Source: UBA1757 sp045627385
Lineage (GTDB): Bacteria; Bacteroidota; Bacteroidia; Bacteroidales; UBA1402
Direction of reading: 5' to 3'
Length of the DNA: 46,249 nt
NCBI GenBank assembly: GCA_045627385.1
Contig: JAZQNO010000014.1
Span: 1 to 46,249, forward strand
Shown here: positions 33,734-42,666 of the stretch, piece after piece
Position numbering within the stretch: position 1 is the stretch's first letter
Layout of the letters: every line of letters begins with the position of its first letter
Notes under the pieces: generated by a model
The model's input: the letters and a program-made list of their open reading frames with translations, nothing else
Database searches by the model: none
Told to the model about the DNA's origin: nothing
Position numbers and translations under genes: made by a program

Positions 33734-36115
33734 ATGACACTCAAAGATTTGAAAATAGGCCAATCGGCTGTTGTCGACCGTGTGGGCGGACAGGGCTCGC
33801 TGCGTCAGCACTTTTTGGACATGGGCCTGATTCCGGGCGCTGAAGTCCTTCTGATGCAGTATGCTCCGATGGGCGACCCCATGGAAGTGCTGATTCAGGG
33901 CTATTCGCTGACCTTACGCTTGGCGGAGGCTCAGGAGATTGAAGTCATTCCCAAGGATTCCCTCACAGACGGATCCGCTAAAGCGTCCGAATCCACGGAG
34001 AATTCTTTGGAGAAAGATTTCGGCTATATCGTATCGCTTCACGAACACAACTCCCACCCGGGTTTGGGCGAGGAAGGCAAATTCCACAAACCTGGTGACG
34101 GCCTTGGTGAACTGCCCAAAGGCACGACCCTGCGTTTCGCTTTGGCAGGCCAGCAGAATTGCGGCAAGACCACGCTTTTCAACCAGTTGACGGGGTCCAA
34201 CCAGCATGTGGGCAATTTCCCCGGTGTGACCGTGGACCGTAAGGACGGTGTCATCAAGGGCCACCCCGACACTTGCCTGACCGATTTGCCCGGCATCTAC
34301 AGTTTGAGCGCCTACACGGCAGAAGAGCTGGTGACCCGCCGCTTCCTGCTGGAGGAAAAGCCGCATTGCATCATCAATGTGGTGGATGCCTCCAATATCG
34401 AACGCCATTTGTATTTGAGTATGCAACTGATGGAATTGGGCATTCCCATGGTGCTGGCTCTGAATATGATGGACGAAATCCGAAACAACGGCGGCAGTAT
34501 CCGTGTGAACGAAATGGAAAAGATTCTCGGCATTCCTGTCGTGCCCGTTTCGGCGGCGGATGGCGAGGGCATCGCCGAACTGGTCAACCATGCCATCCAT
34601 GTGGCCCGATATCAGGAAAAACCGCGTCGTCAGGATTTTTGCGGAAAAGACGACTGCAAAGGAGCTGTCCACCGTTGCCTGCACAGCATTGCGCATCTGG
34701 TCGAAGACCACGCCGAAGCGGTCGGCATCCCCGCGCGTTTTGCCGCCAGCCGTCTGGTCGAAGGGGACGCGCTTGTGCTGGAGTCGCTTCGTATGGATGT
34801 CAACGAAAAGGAGATGCTCGAACATATCATCCTGCAGATGGAGGAGGAACGCGGATTGGACCGTTGCGCCTGTATGGCCGACATGCGGTTCACCTTTATC
34901 CGCCGGCTCTGCCGTCAGACGGTGGTGCGTCCGCGCGAGAGCAAGGAGTACCGGCGCAGCCGCCGCATCGACCGGATTCTGACCGGCCGGTGGACGTCCA
35001 TACCCATCTTCATTGCGGTGATGTGTCTGGTCATCTGGTTGTCGACCGATGTCATCGGAACACCCTTGCAGCAATGGCTGGAACAGGGCATTGTCTGGCT
35101 CGGTGGGCAATGTGGACAGAGTATGGAAAATCTGGATGTGAGTCCGGCCATCATCTCCTTGGTGGTCGACGGCATTTTCGGCGGGGTGGGCAGCGTGCTC
35201 AGTTTCGTCCCCATCATCATTTTGCTCTTTTTCTTCCTGAGCCTCATCGAAGACAGCGGCTATATGGCCCGTATCGCTTTTGTGACTGACAAACTGCTGA
35301 GAAAGATCGGATTGTCGGGCCGGAGCATCGTGCCCCTGCTCATCGGTTTCGGCTGTTCGGTGCCGGCCGTCATGGCCACCCGCACCTTGCCTTCGGCCAG
35401 CGACCGTCTGCGCACCATCTTGTTGACGCCCTTCATGAGCTGTTCTGCCAAGATTCCCATTTACGCCTTCTTTTCCAGCGTGTTTTTCCCGGGCCATGGC
35501 GGACTGGTTCTGATAGTCCTGTACCTGACGGCCATTTTGGCGGGTGTGGCGGTGGCCTTGGTGATGCGTGCCGTTTCTGGTCGCCGTGAAGCGGCGCCCT
35601 TCGTGATGGAACTGCCCAATTACCGCCTGCCCAGCGCCCGCAATGTGGGCCATCTGCTCTGGGACAAGACCAAAGACTTCTGTCAGCGCGCCTTTACGGT
35701 GATTTTTGTGGCGACCATCATCATCTGGTTTCTGGAATCCTTCAGTTTCAGATTCGAACTGGTGAGCGACAGCCGGGACAGCATGCTGGCATGGGTGGCC
35801 GGCCTGCTGGCGCCGATTTTCCGTCCCATGGGACTGGAAGACTGGCGCATCGTGACGGCTTTTGTGAGCGGTTTCCTGGCCAAGGAAAGTGTCGTTTCCA
35901 CCATGGAAATCTTAGGCGTCACCACTGCCCTGACCACACTGACGGCCGTTCCGATGTTGCTTTTCAGCCTGCTGTATACGCCTTGTGTGGCGGCTGTCGC
36001 TTCCATACGTCGCGAGTTGGGGCATCGCTGGGCTCTGTTTGTCATCGTCTTCCAGTGTGCGCTGGCCTGGTTGGTGGCCTGGTTGGGCTACCTGCTGGCA
36101 GGCTTGGTTCTCTGA
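33734..36115 (+). CDS. feoB: Fused FeoA-FeoB ferrous iron transporter
   Basis: A 793-residue fusion. Residues 1-75 are a FeoA SH3-like domain (LKIGQSAVV, LDMGLIPGAEV). A linker of about 55 residues leads to the G domain: G1 AGQQNCGKT (138-146), G3 DLPG (184-187), G4 NMMD (244-247). The membrane part from about residue 415 has two Gate motifs, including GFGCSVPAVMATR and TPFMSCSAKIP. Imports Fe2+ across the inner membrane in anaerobes. The FeoA-FeoB fusion is typical of Bacteroidota. A small Cys-rich partner follows after 27 bases. Confidence 0.93.
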   Translation: MTLKDLKIGQSAVVDRVGGQGSLRQHFLDMGLIPGAEVLLMQYAPMGDPMEVLIQGYSLTLRLAEAQEIEVIPKDSLTDGSAKASESTENSLEKDFGYIVSLHEHNSHPGLGEEGKFHKPGDGLGELPKGTTLRFALAGQQNCGKTTLFNQLTGSNQHVGNFPGVTVDRKDGVIKGHPDTCLTDLPGIYSLSAYTAEELVTRRFLLEEKPHCIINVVDASNIERHLYLSMQLMELGIPMVLALNMMDEIRNNGGSIRVNEMEKILGIPVVPVSAADGEGIAELVNHAIHVARYQEKPRRQDFCGKDDCKGAVHRCLHSIAHLVEDHAEAVGIPARFAASRLVEGDALVLESLRMDVNEKEMLEHIILQMEEERGLDRCACMADMRFTFIRRLCRQTVVRPRESKEYRRSRRIDRILTGRWTSIPIFIAVMCLVIWLSTDVIGTPLQQWLEQGIVWLGGQCGQSMENLDVSPAIISLVVDGIFGGVGSVLSFVPIIILLFFFLSLIEDSGYMARIAFVTDKLLRKIGLSGRSIVPLLIGFGCSVPAVMATRTLPSASDRLRTILLTPFMSCSAKIPIYAFFSSVFFPGHGGLVLIVLYLTAILAGVAVALVMRAVSGRREAAPFVMELPNYRLPSARNVGHLLWDKTKDFCQRAFTVIFVATIIIWFLESFSFRFELVSDSRDSMLAWVAGLLAPIFRPMGLEDWRIVTAFVSGFLAKESVVSTMEILGVTTALTTLTAVPMLLFSLLYTPCVAAVASIRRELGHRWALFVIVFQCALAWLVAWLGYLLAGLVL

Positions 36116-36142
36116 AACGAAACGGCTTCCATAGAGATTCCG

Positions 36143-36337
36143 ATGAACCTGGTTTCCTATCTCATATTGGCTCTCGTGCTACTGGCCTTCGCTTTTGCGC
36201 TGGGCTGTCTGCTGAACAGGCGGGACCGCCCCGGGTGCGGCGGATGTGCAAGTCGCCGTGCGGGCGACGGTGCCTGCCGTGACTGTCCGCTCAGGGAGAA
36301 CTGTGACAAAAGCCGTACGGACGGAAATCAAGACTAA
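36143..36337 (+). CDS. FeoB-associated Cys-rich membrane protein
   Basis: A 64-residue protein with one N-terminal membrane helix (about residues 4-22) and a short tail with Cys pairs (CGGC, then CRDCPLRENC). This is the usual small partner encoded after feoB; its role is thought to be iron handling or assembly of the transporter. Its stop overlaps the stop of the AddB-like gene on the other strand by 4 bases (36334-36337). Confidence 0.85.
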   Translation: MNLVSYLILALVLLAFAFALGCLLNRRDRPGCGGCASRRAGDGACRDCPLRENCDKSRTDGNQD

Positions 36338-39291
36338 CTGTCGGGGTATTTTCCGCAGATGATTCTGTAGTCGCAGAATTGGCAGGGAGAATTCCTGTCG
36401 GTTCCGGCTTTCGGCGACGGCATATAGGGTTCGCTGACATTGAAAATGCTGGAGACTGTGGTGCAGAAATCTCTCATGAAGTCTTCTTCCACATCGGCGA
36501 TGTCTTCCAGATTTTGGCTTTTTTTGCTGTTAGCGTACCAGCCTTCCGTATCGGTTCTGATGTTTTCGGAATAGCCGGGACTGGCGGTATTGCTGATGAA
36601 ACGGAGGACCGGCACGATTTTCACGGGCTCTTTCCCTTCGGCCTGGCGCTGACGTCTGTACAGAATGGAATACAGGAAAGTCTGCAGATAGTACCCTTTG
36701 TCCGATCTGCTTTCGAAAATGTTTTTGGAAGAGGCTGTTACCTGATGGAGCGTGCCTGTCTTGTAGTCCATGATTCGGATGAGGTCGCCTTTCATGTCGA
36801 TCCGGTCGATGTAGCCTCTCACATGGAATCTGTTTCCGTGGCTGTCTTCCAGAGGTTCGGCGGTCCGGATTTCCATTTCCAGTCCCAAAATGGTGAAGGG
36901 CGCATACTTCATGTCCATTTCAATCAGTTGTTTGAGCAGTTTCACCAGCAGTTTGAACAGGAGTTTCTGCTGGCTGTCGAGCTCGTCCTGACGGCGCTGT
37001 GCGCCTCCTGAGAATACGAATTTCTGAAACTGCCGCATCACCAGCGTTTCCAGATATTCCTTTTGAAGGAAGGGTTTCAGGTCGTTCTCTCCGACATGGA
37101 CTTCGATGGCCTGTTTGGATTCCATATAAGCTTCGATATCGTCCATGCCATGAGGAAGGCCTTTCTTGACCAGCATCAGTTCTGTGAAGATGTGCTGGCT
37201 GGCATTGTGGAACATCGAGCCGAAGGTGTTGGCCTGAATCTCTCCGTCGGGCTCTTCCTTTGCGTGGAGATGGCGGATGTGGTGGAAATAATATTTCAGG
37301 GAACAGTTGAAGTATTCGTTGATGGCCGAGGGCGAAAGGGTGGCCGGCTTGTCGGGATCGGGTGCGTTCTTCGAAAACACGAGGTCGGGCAGCGCTCCGG
37401 GTTTGAGGGCGGCGTTCACGCTGCTTTTGCGAACGGGGTGGGGACCTTCGATTTCCAATTGCAGCAGGAAACGGCTCATCTCTCCTTTGGACAGACCTTC
37501 GGTGGAACTGTTGTAGACGAATGTCAGGTCTTCGGACCGCTGTATGAACCGGAAGAAATAATAGGCCGAGATGGCGTCTTTGTGCGCCTGTCCGGTCATG
37601 CCGAAAGCCTGGCGCAGGTTGTTGGGTATGAACGAACTGTCTGCGGTCTTCTGGGGAATGGTGCCCTCGTTGGCCGAGAGCATGAGCACGTGTTTGAAAT
37701 CGAGGTTTCGGGTCTCCAGGATGCCCATGATCTGCAATCCGGCCAAAGGCTCTCCCGAGAAGGGGATGGAAATGTTGAGCACTTTGAGCGCCAGACGCCT
37801 GTAAGTGGCCAGCCCTATCTCGAAGAGATTCTCGCCGAGCAGGTTGTCCAACTGGCTGAGGAGCCGGTAGGCTTGGAACAGGCTTTCCTGATAGAGCGGC
37901 AGGAAGGTGACGGCGTCTTCACTGACCAGCTGTTCCTTGTCGAGCGACGAAAGGGCTGTGATGGTGCGCAGCAGCAGTTTGCCCAAAGCGAGGGCGTCGG
38001 TGCAGGGCGTGAAGACACATTGCAGAAATCCGTCGGCACACAGGCTGCCGCCATCGACCGAGAACAGATGCTGCCTGCGGATGGTTTCGATGAGTTCGTC
38101 GGCCTTGGGGCTGAGGTGCTTCATATAGGGGTTCTGCAGCAGCGGCAGAACGTACTGGCTGCGGAACTGACCGTCGCGCTGTCCGTCGCAGTGGAGCAGA
38201 AGCAGCTGGCGCAGCAGTCCGAAAAGGGGCGTCTGGTTCATCGGGTAGCCCATGGTCACGTTGAGCTGGGCGATGTCGTCGGGTATGCAGTGCAGCAGGG
38301 GGAGCAGCAAGGATTCGTTGCAGAGCACGATGACCATTTCCGAGGGCTTGTGACCGGCAGCAATCTGTTCTCGGATCCATTGGCTGGCATAATGTGTCTG
38401 TGCGTTCTCTGTGGAAGACGATATGTATCGGACGTTTTTCGGCGTTTCTGAAAAATTCCTGAAGCGGCTTTCGGGAAAACGGTTGGGAAAGAGTTCCAGA
38501 TTGCGGCGCAGGAATTTGCCGGCTTCGTGTCGGGGATTCATGTAAAAATGGTCATAATCCCAATAGAAAATGGCCTTGCCGGCATCCTGCAGTTTTTGGA
38601 AAAGCGCTTCTTCGCAACGGTTCAGGGCGTTGAAGCCGACGAAAGCGCAGACTTTCGCCTTGATGGCGTCTTGGCCAATCCGGTCGAAGCGCTCGATGAC
38701 GTCGCGGTTGAGCAATCCTTCATAGACTTCGCCTTCACGCATAAGGACTTCGCGGAAATTGCGGTAGAGTTGTCCCATCCGGTTCCACAGACGCACGAAA
38801 TTTTCGCGCAGGGGCGACTGGCCTTCCTGCGGCAGCCGGACATGCTCGAAGAAACGCTGGAGAATTTCCTTCTGTTCGTCGGTGAGATGTTCGAAGCCGT
38901 CTTCCAGTTCGGCCTGTTCGCCGATCTGACGGAAGAGCCGGCCGGCATCGACCAGATTCTTGTCGATGTTGTCGAAATCGTTGAGCAGGATCTGTCCCCA
39001 TCCGTAGAATTCGTCGAAACTCTCGTTGTCGTTGAATATGTCTTGATAGCAGCGGTAAAGAATGCCGGTCAGACGCAGGGGATCGCCGGTGCGCCACCGG
39101 CTGCAGGACGCAAACAGTTGCTTGATGTCGACAAACTGCGGACTCCAGACGGGGTGTCCGGCTTGACGGTAGAGCGCTTCTGTGAAAAAGATGCGGGCGC
39201 GGTTGTTGGGGAACACAACGGCGATATCGTTGAGGTGGTCTCCATATCTGGTGTACAGGTCTTGTGCGACTTGGTTGAGAAAAGTTTCCAT
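36334..39291 (-). CDS. AddB-like PD-(D/E)XK nuclease
   Basis: A 985-residue partner of the adjacent UvrD-type helicase in double-strand break repair. The N-terminal part is the degenerate helicase-like half (DIAVVFPNNRARIFF); FKHVLMLSANEGTIP is further on. The C-terminal nuclease carries IRIMDYKTG. A cysteine in YFNCSLKYYF and the terminal CQFCDYRIIC provide four ligands for the iron-sulfur cluster typical of AddB. The start is ATG 39289-39291, 12 bases after addA. Confidence 0.85.
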   Translation of the reverse strand: METFLNQVAQDLYTRYGDHLNDIAVVFPNNRARIFFTEALYRQAGHPVWSPQFVDIKQLFASCSRWRTGDPLRLTGILYRCYQDIFNDNESFDEFYGWGQILLNDFDNIDKNLVDAGRLFRQIGEQAELEDGFEHLTDEQKEILQRFFEHVRLPQEGQSPLRENFVRLWNRMGQLYRNFREVLMREGEVYEGLLNRDVIERFDRIGQDAIKAKVCAFVGFNALNRCEEALFQKLQDAGKAIFYWDYDHFYMNPRHEAGKFLRRNLELFPNRFPESRFRNFSETPKNVRYISSSTENAQTHYASQWIREQIAAGHKPSEMVIVLCNESLLLPLLHCIPDDIAQLNVTMGYPMNQTPLFGLLRQLLLLHCDGQRDGQFRSQYVLPLLQNPYMKHLSPKADELIETIRRQHLFSVDGGSLCADGFLQCVFTPCTDALALGKLLLRTITALSSLDKEQLVSEDAVTFLPLYQESLFQAYRLLSQLDNLLGENLFEIGLATYRRLALKVLNISIPFSGEPLAGLQIMGILETRNLDFKHVLMLSANEGTIPQKTADSSFIPNNLRQAFGMTGQAHKDAISAYYFFRFIQRSEDLTFVYNSSTEGLSKGEMSRFLLQLEIEGPHPVRKSSVNAALKPGALPDLVFSKNAPDPDKPATLSPSAINEYFNCSLKYYFHHIRHLHAKEEPDGEIQANTFGSMFHNASQHIFTELMLVKKGLPHGMDDIEAYMESKQAIEVHVGENDLKPFLQKEYLETLVMRQFQKFVFSGGAQRRQDELDSQQKLLFKLLVKLLKQLIEMDMKYAPFTILGLEMEIRTAEPLEDSHGNRFHVRGYIDRIDMKGDLIRIMDYKTGTLHQVTASSKNIFESRSDKGYYLQTFLYSILYRRQRQAEGKEPVKIVPVLRFISNTASPGYSENIRTDTEGWYANSKKSQNLEDIADVEEDFMRDFCTTVSSIFNVSEPYMPSPKAGTDRNSPCQFCDYRIICGKYPDS

Positions 39292-39303
39292 AACTGTGCG
39301 GGA

Positions 39304-42300
39304 TTAAGCTTCGGTTACTGTTTCTACGGTCTGTTCTTCTACATACCAAAGATAGCCTCTGACGGGCGAATAGCCCATTTCTCTGAGCAAGGACATGTAT
39401 TCGCGGACTTGTGCGAGGTATTTCGGATGTGGTTTTCCGAACTTGAAATCGATGACTTCCACGCTGCCGTCTTCGCGTCGGATGACTCGGTCGGGACGAC
39501 GTTCCTGCAACTGCCCGTGTTCGTCTTCGAACAGGATGGAACATTCGTTGAACAGTTCGTAGCTGCCTTCCCACCATCGGCGGGCGCCGGGCTCGGAAAG
39601 CGACCGCTCCACTGACCGGCGCACGGACTCTTCTTCCCCGGCACTCAGAAGGCCGTCTGTAACGGCTTGACGGACAGATTTCCCGATGTCGTCCAGATGG
39701 TGAATCTGCTCGAAGATGCGGTGCATGAGTTTGCCGTGCTCGATGAAGGTGTTGGTGTAGGCGTCGGTACGGATTTCGGCCTGGTCGGCGTCTCCGTCGG
39801 CAGCGGCGAGGCTGCGGATGAATTCGCGTGAGCGGTTGGACTGCCGGAACTTGGTCTTGTTGCCATATGACGTGAATCGGACAGGAGTCTCGGCTGTCTT
39901 GTCCGTACTGTCGTCGTCGCCGACGTGCGGCAGGCCGTTTTCCCAGGTCTGGGTCTCTTCGTCGAAACGCTCGACGTCGGCTCTCAGTGTCCGATAGAGC
40001 AGGTCGGAGACTTTGGCGTATTTCGTCTCATTTTTTTTGTCGGGACTTTTCTCGCTCAGAACGATGAGGTTCTCCCGTGCCCGCGTGCAAGCCACATACA
40101 GCGAGTTCAAGGCGTCTATCAGCAGTTCGGTCATTTCCTTTTCCCAGTCTTCCGCAAAGTCGGACCGGCTCATTTTGGAAGTGCCGCCCGAACAGGAAAT
40201 GGGCAGCAGCGGCAGTTCGTCGAAGGGGGCGCAGGATGGTTTGCACCAGACCATATCATTGTTTGCGGCGCCCGAAAGCTTCCAGTTGCAGAAAGGAATG
40301 ATGACGGTGGGGAATTCCAATCCTTTCGATTTGTGGATGCTGAGCAGTCGGATGCCGGGCAGGTCGGCGCCCGTCGGAATCGTTTTCTTGTGGAGTGTCT
40401 GCTCCCAGTAGTCGAGAATGTCGTTCAGATCGGAGGAATTGCGGGTGATGAATGCGTTTATCTGATCCAGAAAGGAGAACAGATAGGCGTCCTGCCCTTC
40501 TTCCTCGTCGAGTTTCAGAATGGGGTGGAGGGCCTGGATGAGTTCGCTCACCGGCAGATGGCGGAGCGAATCGAAGCGGCATCTCACATCTTCTTCGTCG
40601 GCAAAGGGCCAAAACCCTTCGTAGAGCTGTTTGAGCGCCTCCATGGCAATGCTGTCGTCCGGCTCTGCCATCACTCTGAGTGAGGCGACGATCTTGAGAA
40701 TCAGACTGGAAGCGTCGTATCGGAAAGCCTCGTCCGAAACGACCGAGTAGCAGACTCCGGGTTGGGGATGCTCCGATTTCCTGTCGTTCAGCGCTTTCGC
40801 AATCCTTCCGGCGTATTTGTTGAACCTTACCAGGATGGCGATGTCTTTGGCGGGCACACCGCACATCTGAATGTGTTCGATTTCGTCCACCAGCTGCTTC
40901 AGCATCCGGGCATCGAGACCGTTGTCTTCGCCCGTTTCCGGGTCTGTGCCGCCGTTTTCGCCTTTTTCGCTTTCGGAAAGGAATGACACTTTCACCCAGC
41001 CGTCTCCGTCTTTTTGGCATTTCTGACAGGCATTGCCGTAGGCGGTGCGCACGTCTTGGCTGAAATCGATTTCCATCTGTTCTCCGTATTCCCAGACGAA
41101 AGCGTCCAGACAGGTGTCGAAAACCGAATTGTTGAATTCCACCACGTTTTTCAGACTCCTGTGGTTGGTGTCGAGTGTCTTTATCTGAAGGTCTTCGTCG
41201 GGATTGTCATCCTCGTAATCGCCCAAAATGCGCCAGTCGCCGTTGCGGAAGCGGTAGATGGACTGTTTTTCGTCTCCCACGATGAGATTGTTGCCGCCGT
41301 TGGCCATGCATTCCCTGAGCAGCGGATGGAGGTTGTCCCACTGGATGTGGGAGGTGTCCTGAAACTCGTCGATCATCAGATGATTGAGGTCGACTCCGAT
41401 TTTTTCGAAAATGAAGGGTGCGTCGCTGTCGGAAATCATGCTCCTCAGCAGCTGACCGGTGTCGCTCAGCAGGAAACGGTTTTCTTCGGCATTGATGCGG
41501 CTGACTTCGCGGGAAATATTGTGGAGAAGCCCCAGTTCGAAAAGTTTCTCGCAGGCCAGTCGGCAAGTGCTGATCTTATCCTCCAGTTCTCTGCCTTTCT
41601 CTTCACAACCGATGATGAGCGGGATGAGAGTGTTTTGGGCCAGATTTCTGACAAGACCGGCGTTCGCGGACTTTGCGGGAGCCCATTCGTCGGGGTTGTC
41701 CAAGGCGTCCCGCAGAGTCTTGTTGTAGTACTTGCTTGAGAATCCGTTTTCTCTCAGTTTTGTGAAAAAGGATGCCGGACCTGTGCGTTTCTTCTTGAAG
41801 TCGTCGATGGAGAGCCCGTAACGTTGGAGCGCTTCTTCGAAGGGCCGGCAGGTCTCTTCGCAGAGCTCTTCCAACTGTCTTTCGCATTCTTTCTGCAGGC
41901 TACGGATTCTCAAACGGTAGTCGTTCAAGAATTTCTTGTCGCTCAGGCGTTTGTCCAGTTCGGCGCTTTCGGCCTGGAACCGCTCGTCAGACAGATGGTC
42001 TTTGGCAAACTTGAAAAGTTCGCTGTCGATGGACCGGCTTTTGGCATTGTCGATGCGCTCGCAGATGAAATCTTCCAGCCATCTGAAAGTGAATTCGTCC
42101 TGCAGTGCGTTATCGTAGACCCGGGCCACGGCCTTTTTCAGAACTGGTTCGATGTCGAGGTCTATGTTGAAACTGCTGCCCAGATGGAGCTCACGGGCCA
42201 GATTCCTCAGGACGAGCTGGTAGAACGAGTCGATGGTCTCGATATGGAAACGGCCGTAGTCGTGGAGAATGAGCTCGAGTGCCGTCTTTGCCCTTTCGCG

Positions 42301-42567
42301 CACGGTTTCCAGGCTCAGTCCGGTCTCTTGGCTGACGGTTTCGGCCACTTTGTTGCCGTTGAGCTCTTCCTTCGAGATTCTGACCAGTTCCTTCATGACG
42401 CGCTCCTTCATTTCGTTGGCCGCCTTGTTGGTGAATGTCATGGCCAGGATGTGCCGGTAGTTGTCGGGCTTCCGCACCAGCAGTTTCAGGTATTCAACGG
42501 TGAGCCGCCAGGTCTTTCCCGAGCCGGCGGAGGCTTTGAATATGGTGAGTGAAGGGGATTGTGTCAT
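39304..42567 (-). CDS. AddA-like UvrD-family helicase/nuclease
   Basis: A 1087-residue SF1 helicase. ASAGSGKT (12-19) is Walker A, MIDEFQDTS near residue 395 is motif II, and YVACTRARENL is motif VI. The C-terminus has a PD-(D/E)XK nuclease: EVIDFKFGKP, with a following QVREY. With the AddB-like protein it should resect broken DNA ends for recombination. It is first of the pair, divergent to the M3 peptidase gene. Confidence 0.88.
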   Translation of the reverse strand: MTQSPSLTIFKASAGSGKTWRLTVEYLKLLVRKPDNYRHILAMTFTNKAANEMKERVMKELVRISKEELNGNKVAETVSQETGLSLETVRERAKTALELILHDYGRFHIETIDSFYQLVLRNLARELHLGSSFNIDLDIEPVLKKAVARVYDNALQDEFTFRWLEDFICERIDNAKSRSIDSELFKFAKDHLSDERFQAESAELDKRLSDKKFLNDYRLRIRSLQKECERQLEELCEETCRPFEEALQRYGLSIDDFKKKRTGPASFFTKLRENGFSSKYYNKTLRDALDNPDEWAPAKSANAGLVRNLAQNTLIPLIIGCEEKGRELEDKISTCRLACEKLFELGLLHNISREVSRINAEENRFLLSDTGQLLRSMISDSDAPFIFEKIGVDLNHLMIDEFQDTSHIQWDNLHPLLRECMANGGNNLIVGDEKQSIYRFRNGDWRILGDYEDDNPDEDLQIKTLDTNHRSLKNVVEFNNSVFDTCLDAFVWEYGEQMEIDFSQDVRTAYGNACQKCQKDGDGWVKVSFLSESEKGENGGTDPETGEDNGLDARMLKQLVDEIEHIQMCGVPAKDIAILVRFNKYAGRIAKALNDRKSEHPQPGVCYSVVSDEAFRYDASSLILKIVASLRVMAEPDDSIAMEALKQLYEGFWPFADEEDVRCRFDSLRHLPVSELIQALHPILKLDEEEGQDAYLFSFLDQINAFITRNSSDLNDILDYWEQTLHKKTIPTGADLPGIRLLSIHKSKGLEFPTVIIPFCNWKLSGAANNDMVWCKPSCAPFDELPLLPISCSGGTSKMSRSDFAEDWEKEMTELLIDALNSLYVACTRARENLIVLSEKSPDKKNETKYAKVSDLLYRTLRADVERFDEETQTWENGLPHVGDDDSTDKTAETPVRFTSYGNKTKFRQSNRSREFIRSLAAADGDADQAEIRTDAYTNTFIEHGKLMHRIFEQIHHLDDIGKSVRQAVTDGLLSAGEEESVRRSVERSLSEPGARRWWEGSYELFNECSILFEDEHGQLQERRPDRVIRREDGSVEVIDFKFGKPHPKYLAQVREYMSLLREMGYSPVRGYLWYVEEQTVETVTEA

Positions 42568-42640
42568 GTCGGAAGGATATTTTTCTTCAAAGGAAACGTT
42601 TTTTTGTGAATTATACTACACCATTCATGTGAACTTTCAG

Positions 42641-42648
42641 TATCTTTG
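42641..42648 (+). promoter_or_regulatory. -7 box of the M3 peptidase gene
   Basis: TATCTTTG fits TAnnTTTG, 18 bases before ATG 42667. No -33 box is seen at the usual distance. Confidence 0.5.
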
Positions 42649-42666
42649 TTACAAATTTGCGATGAT

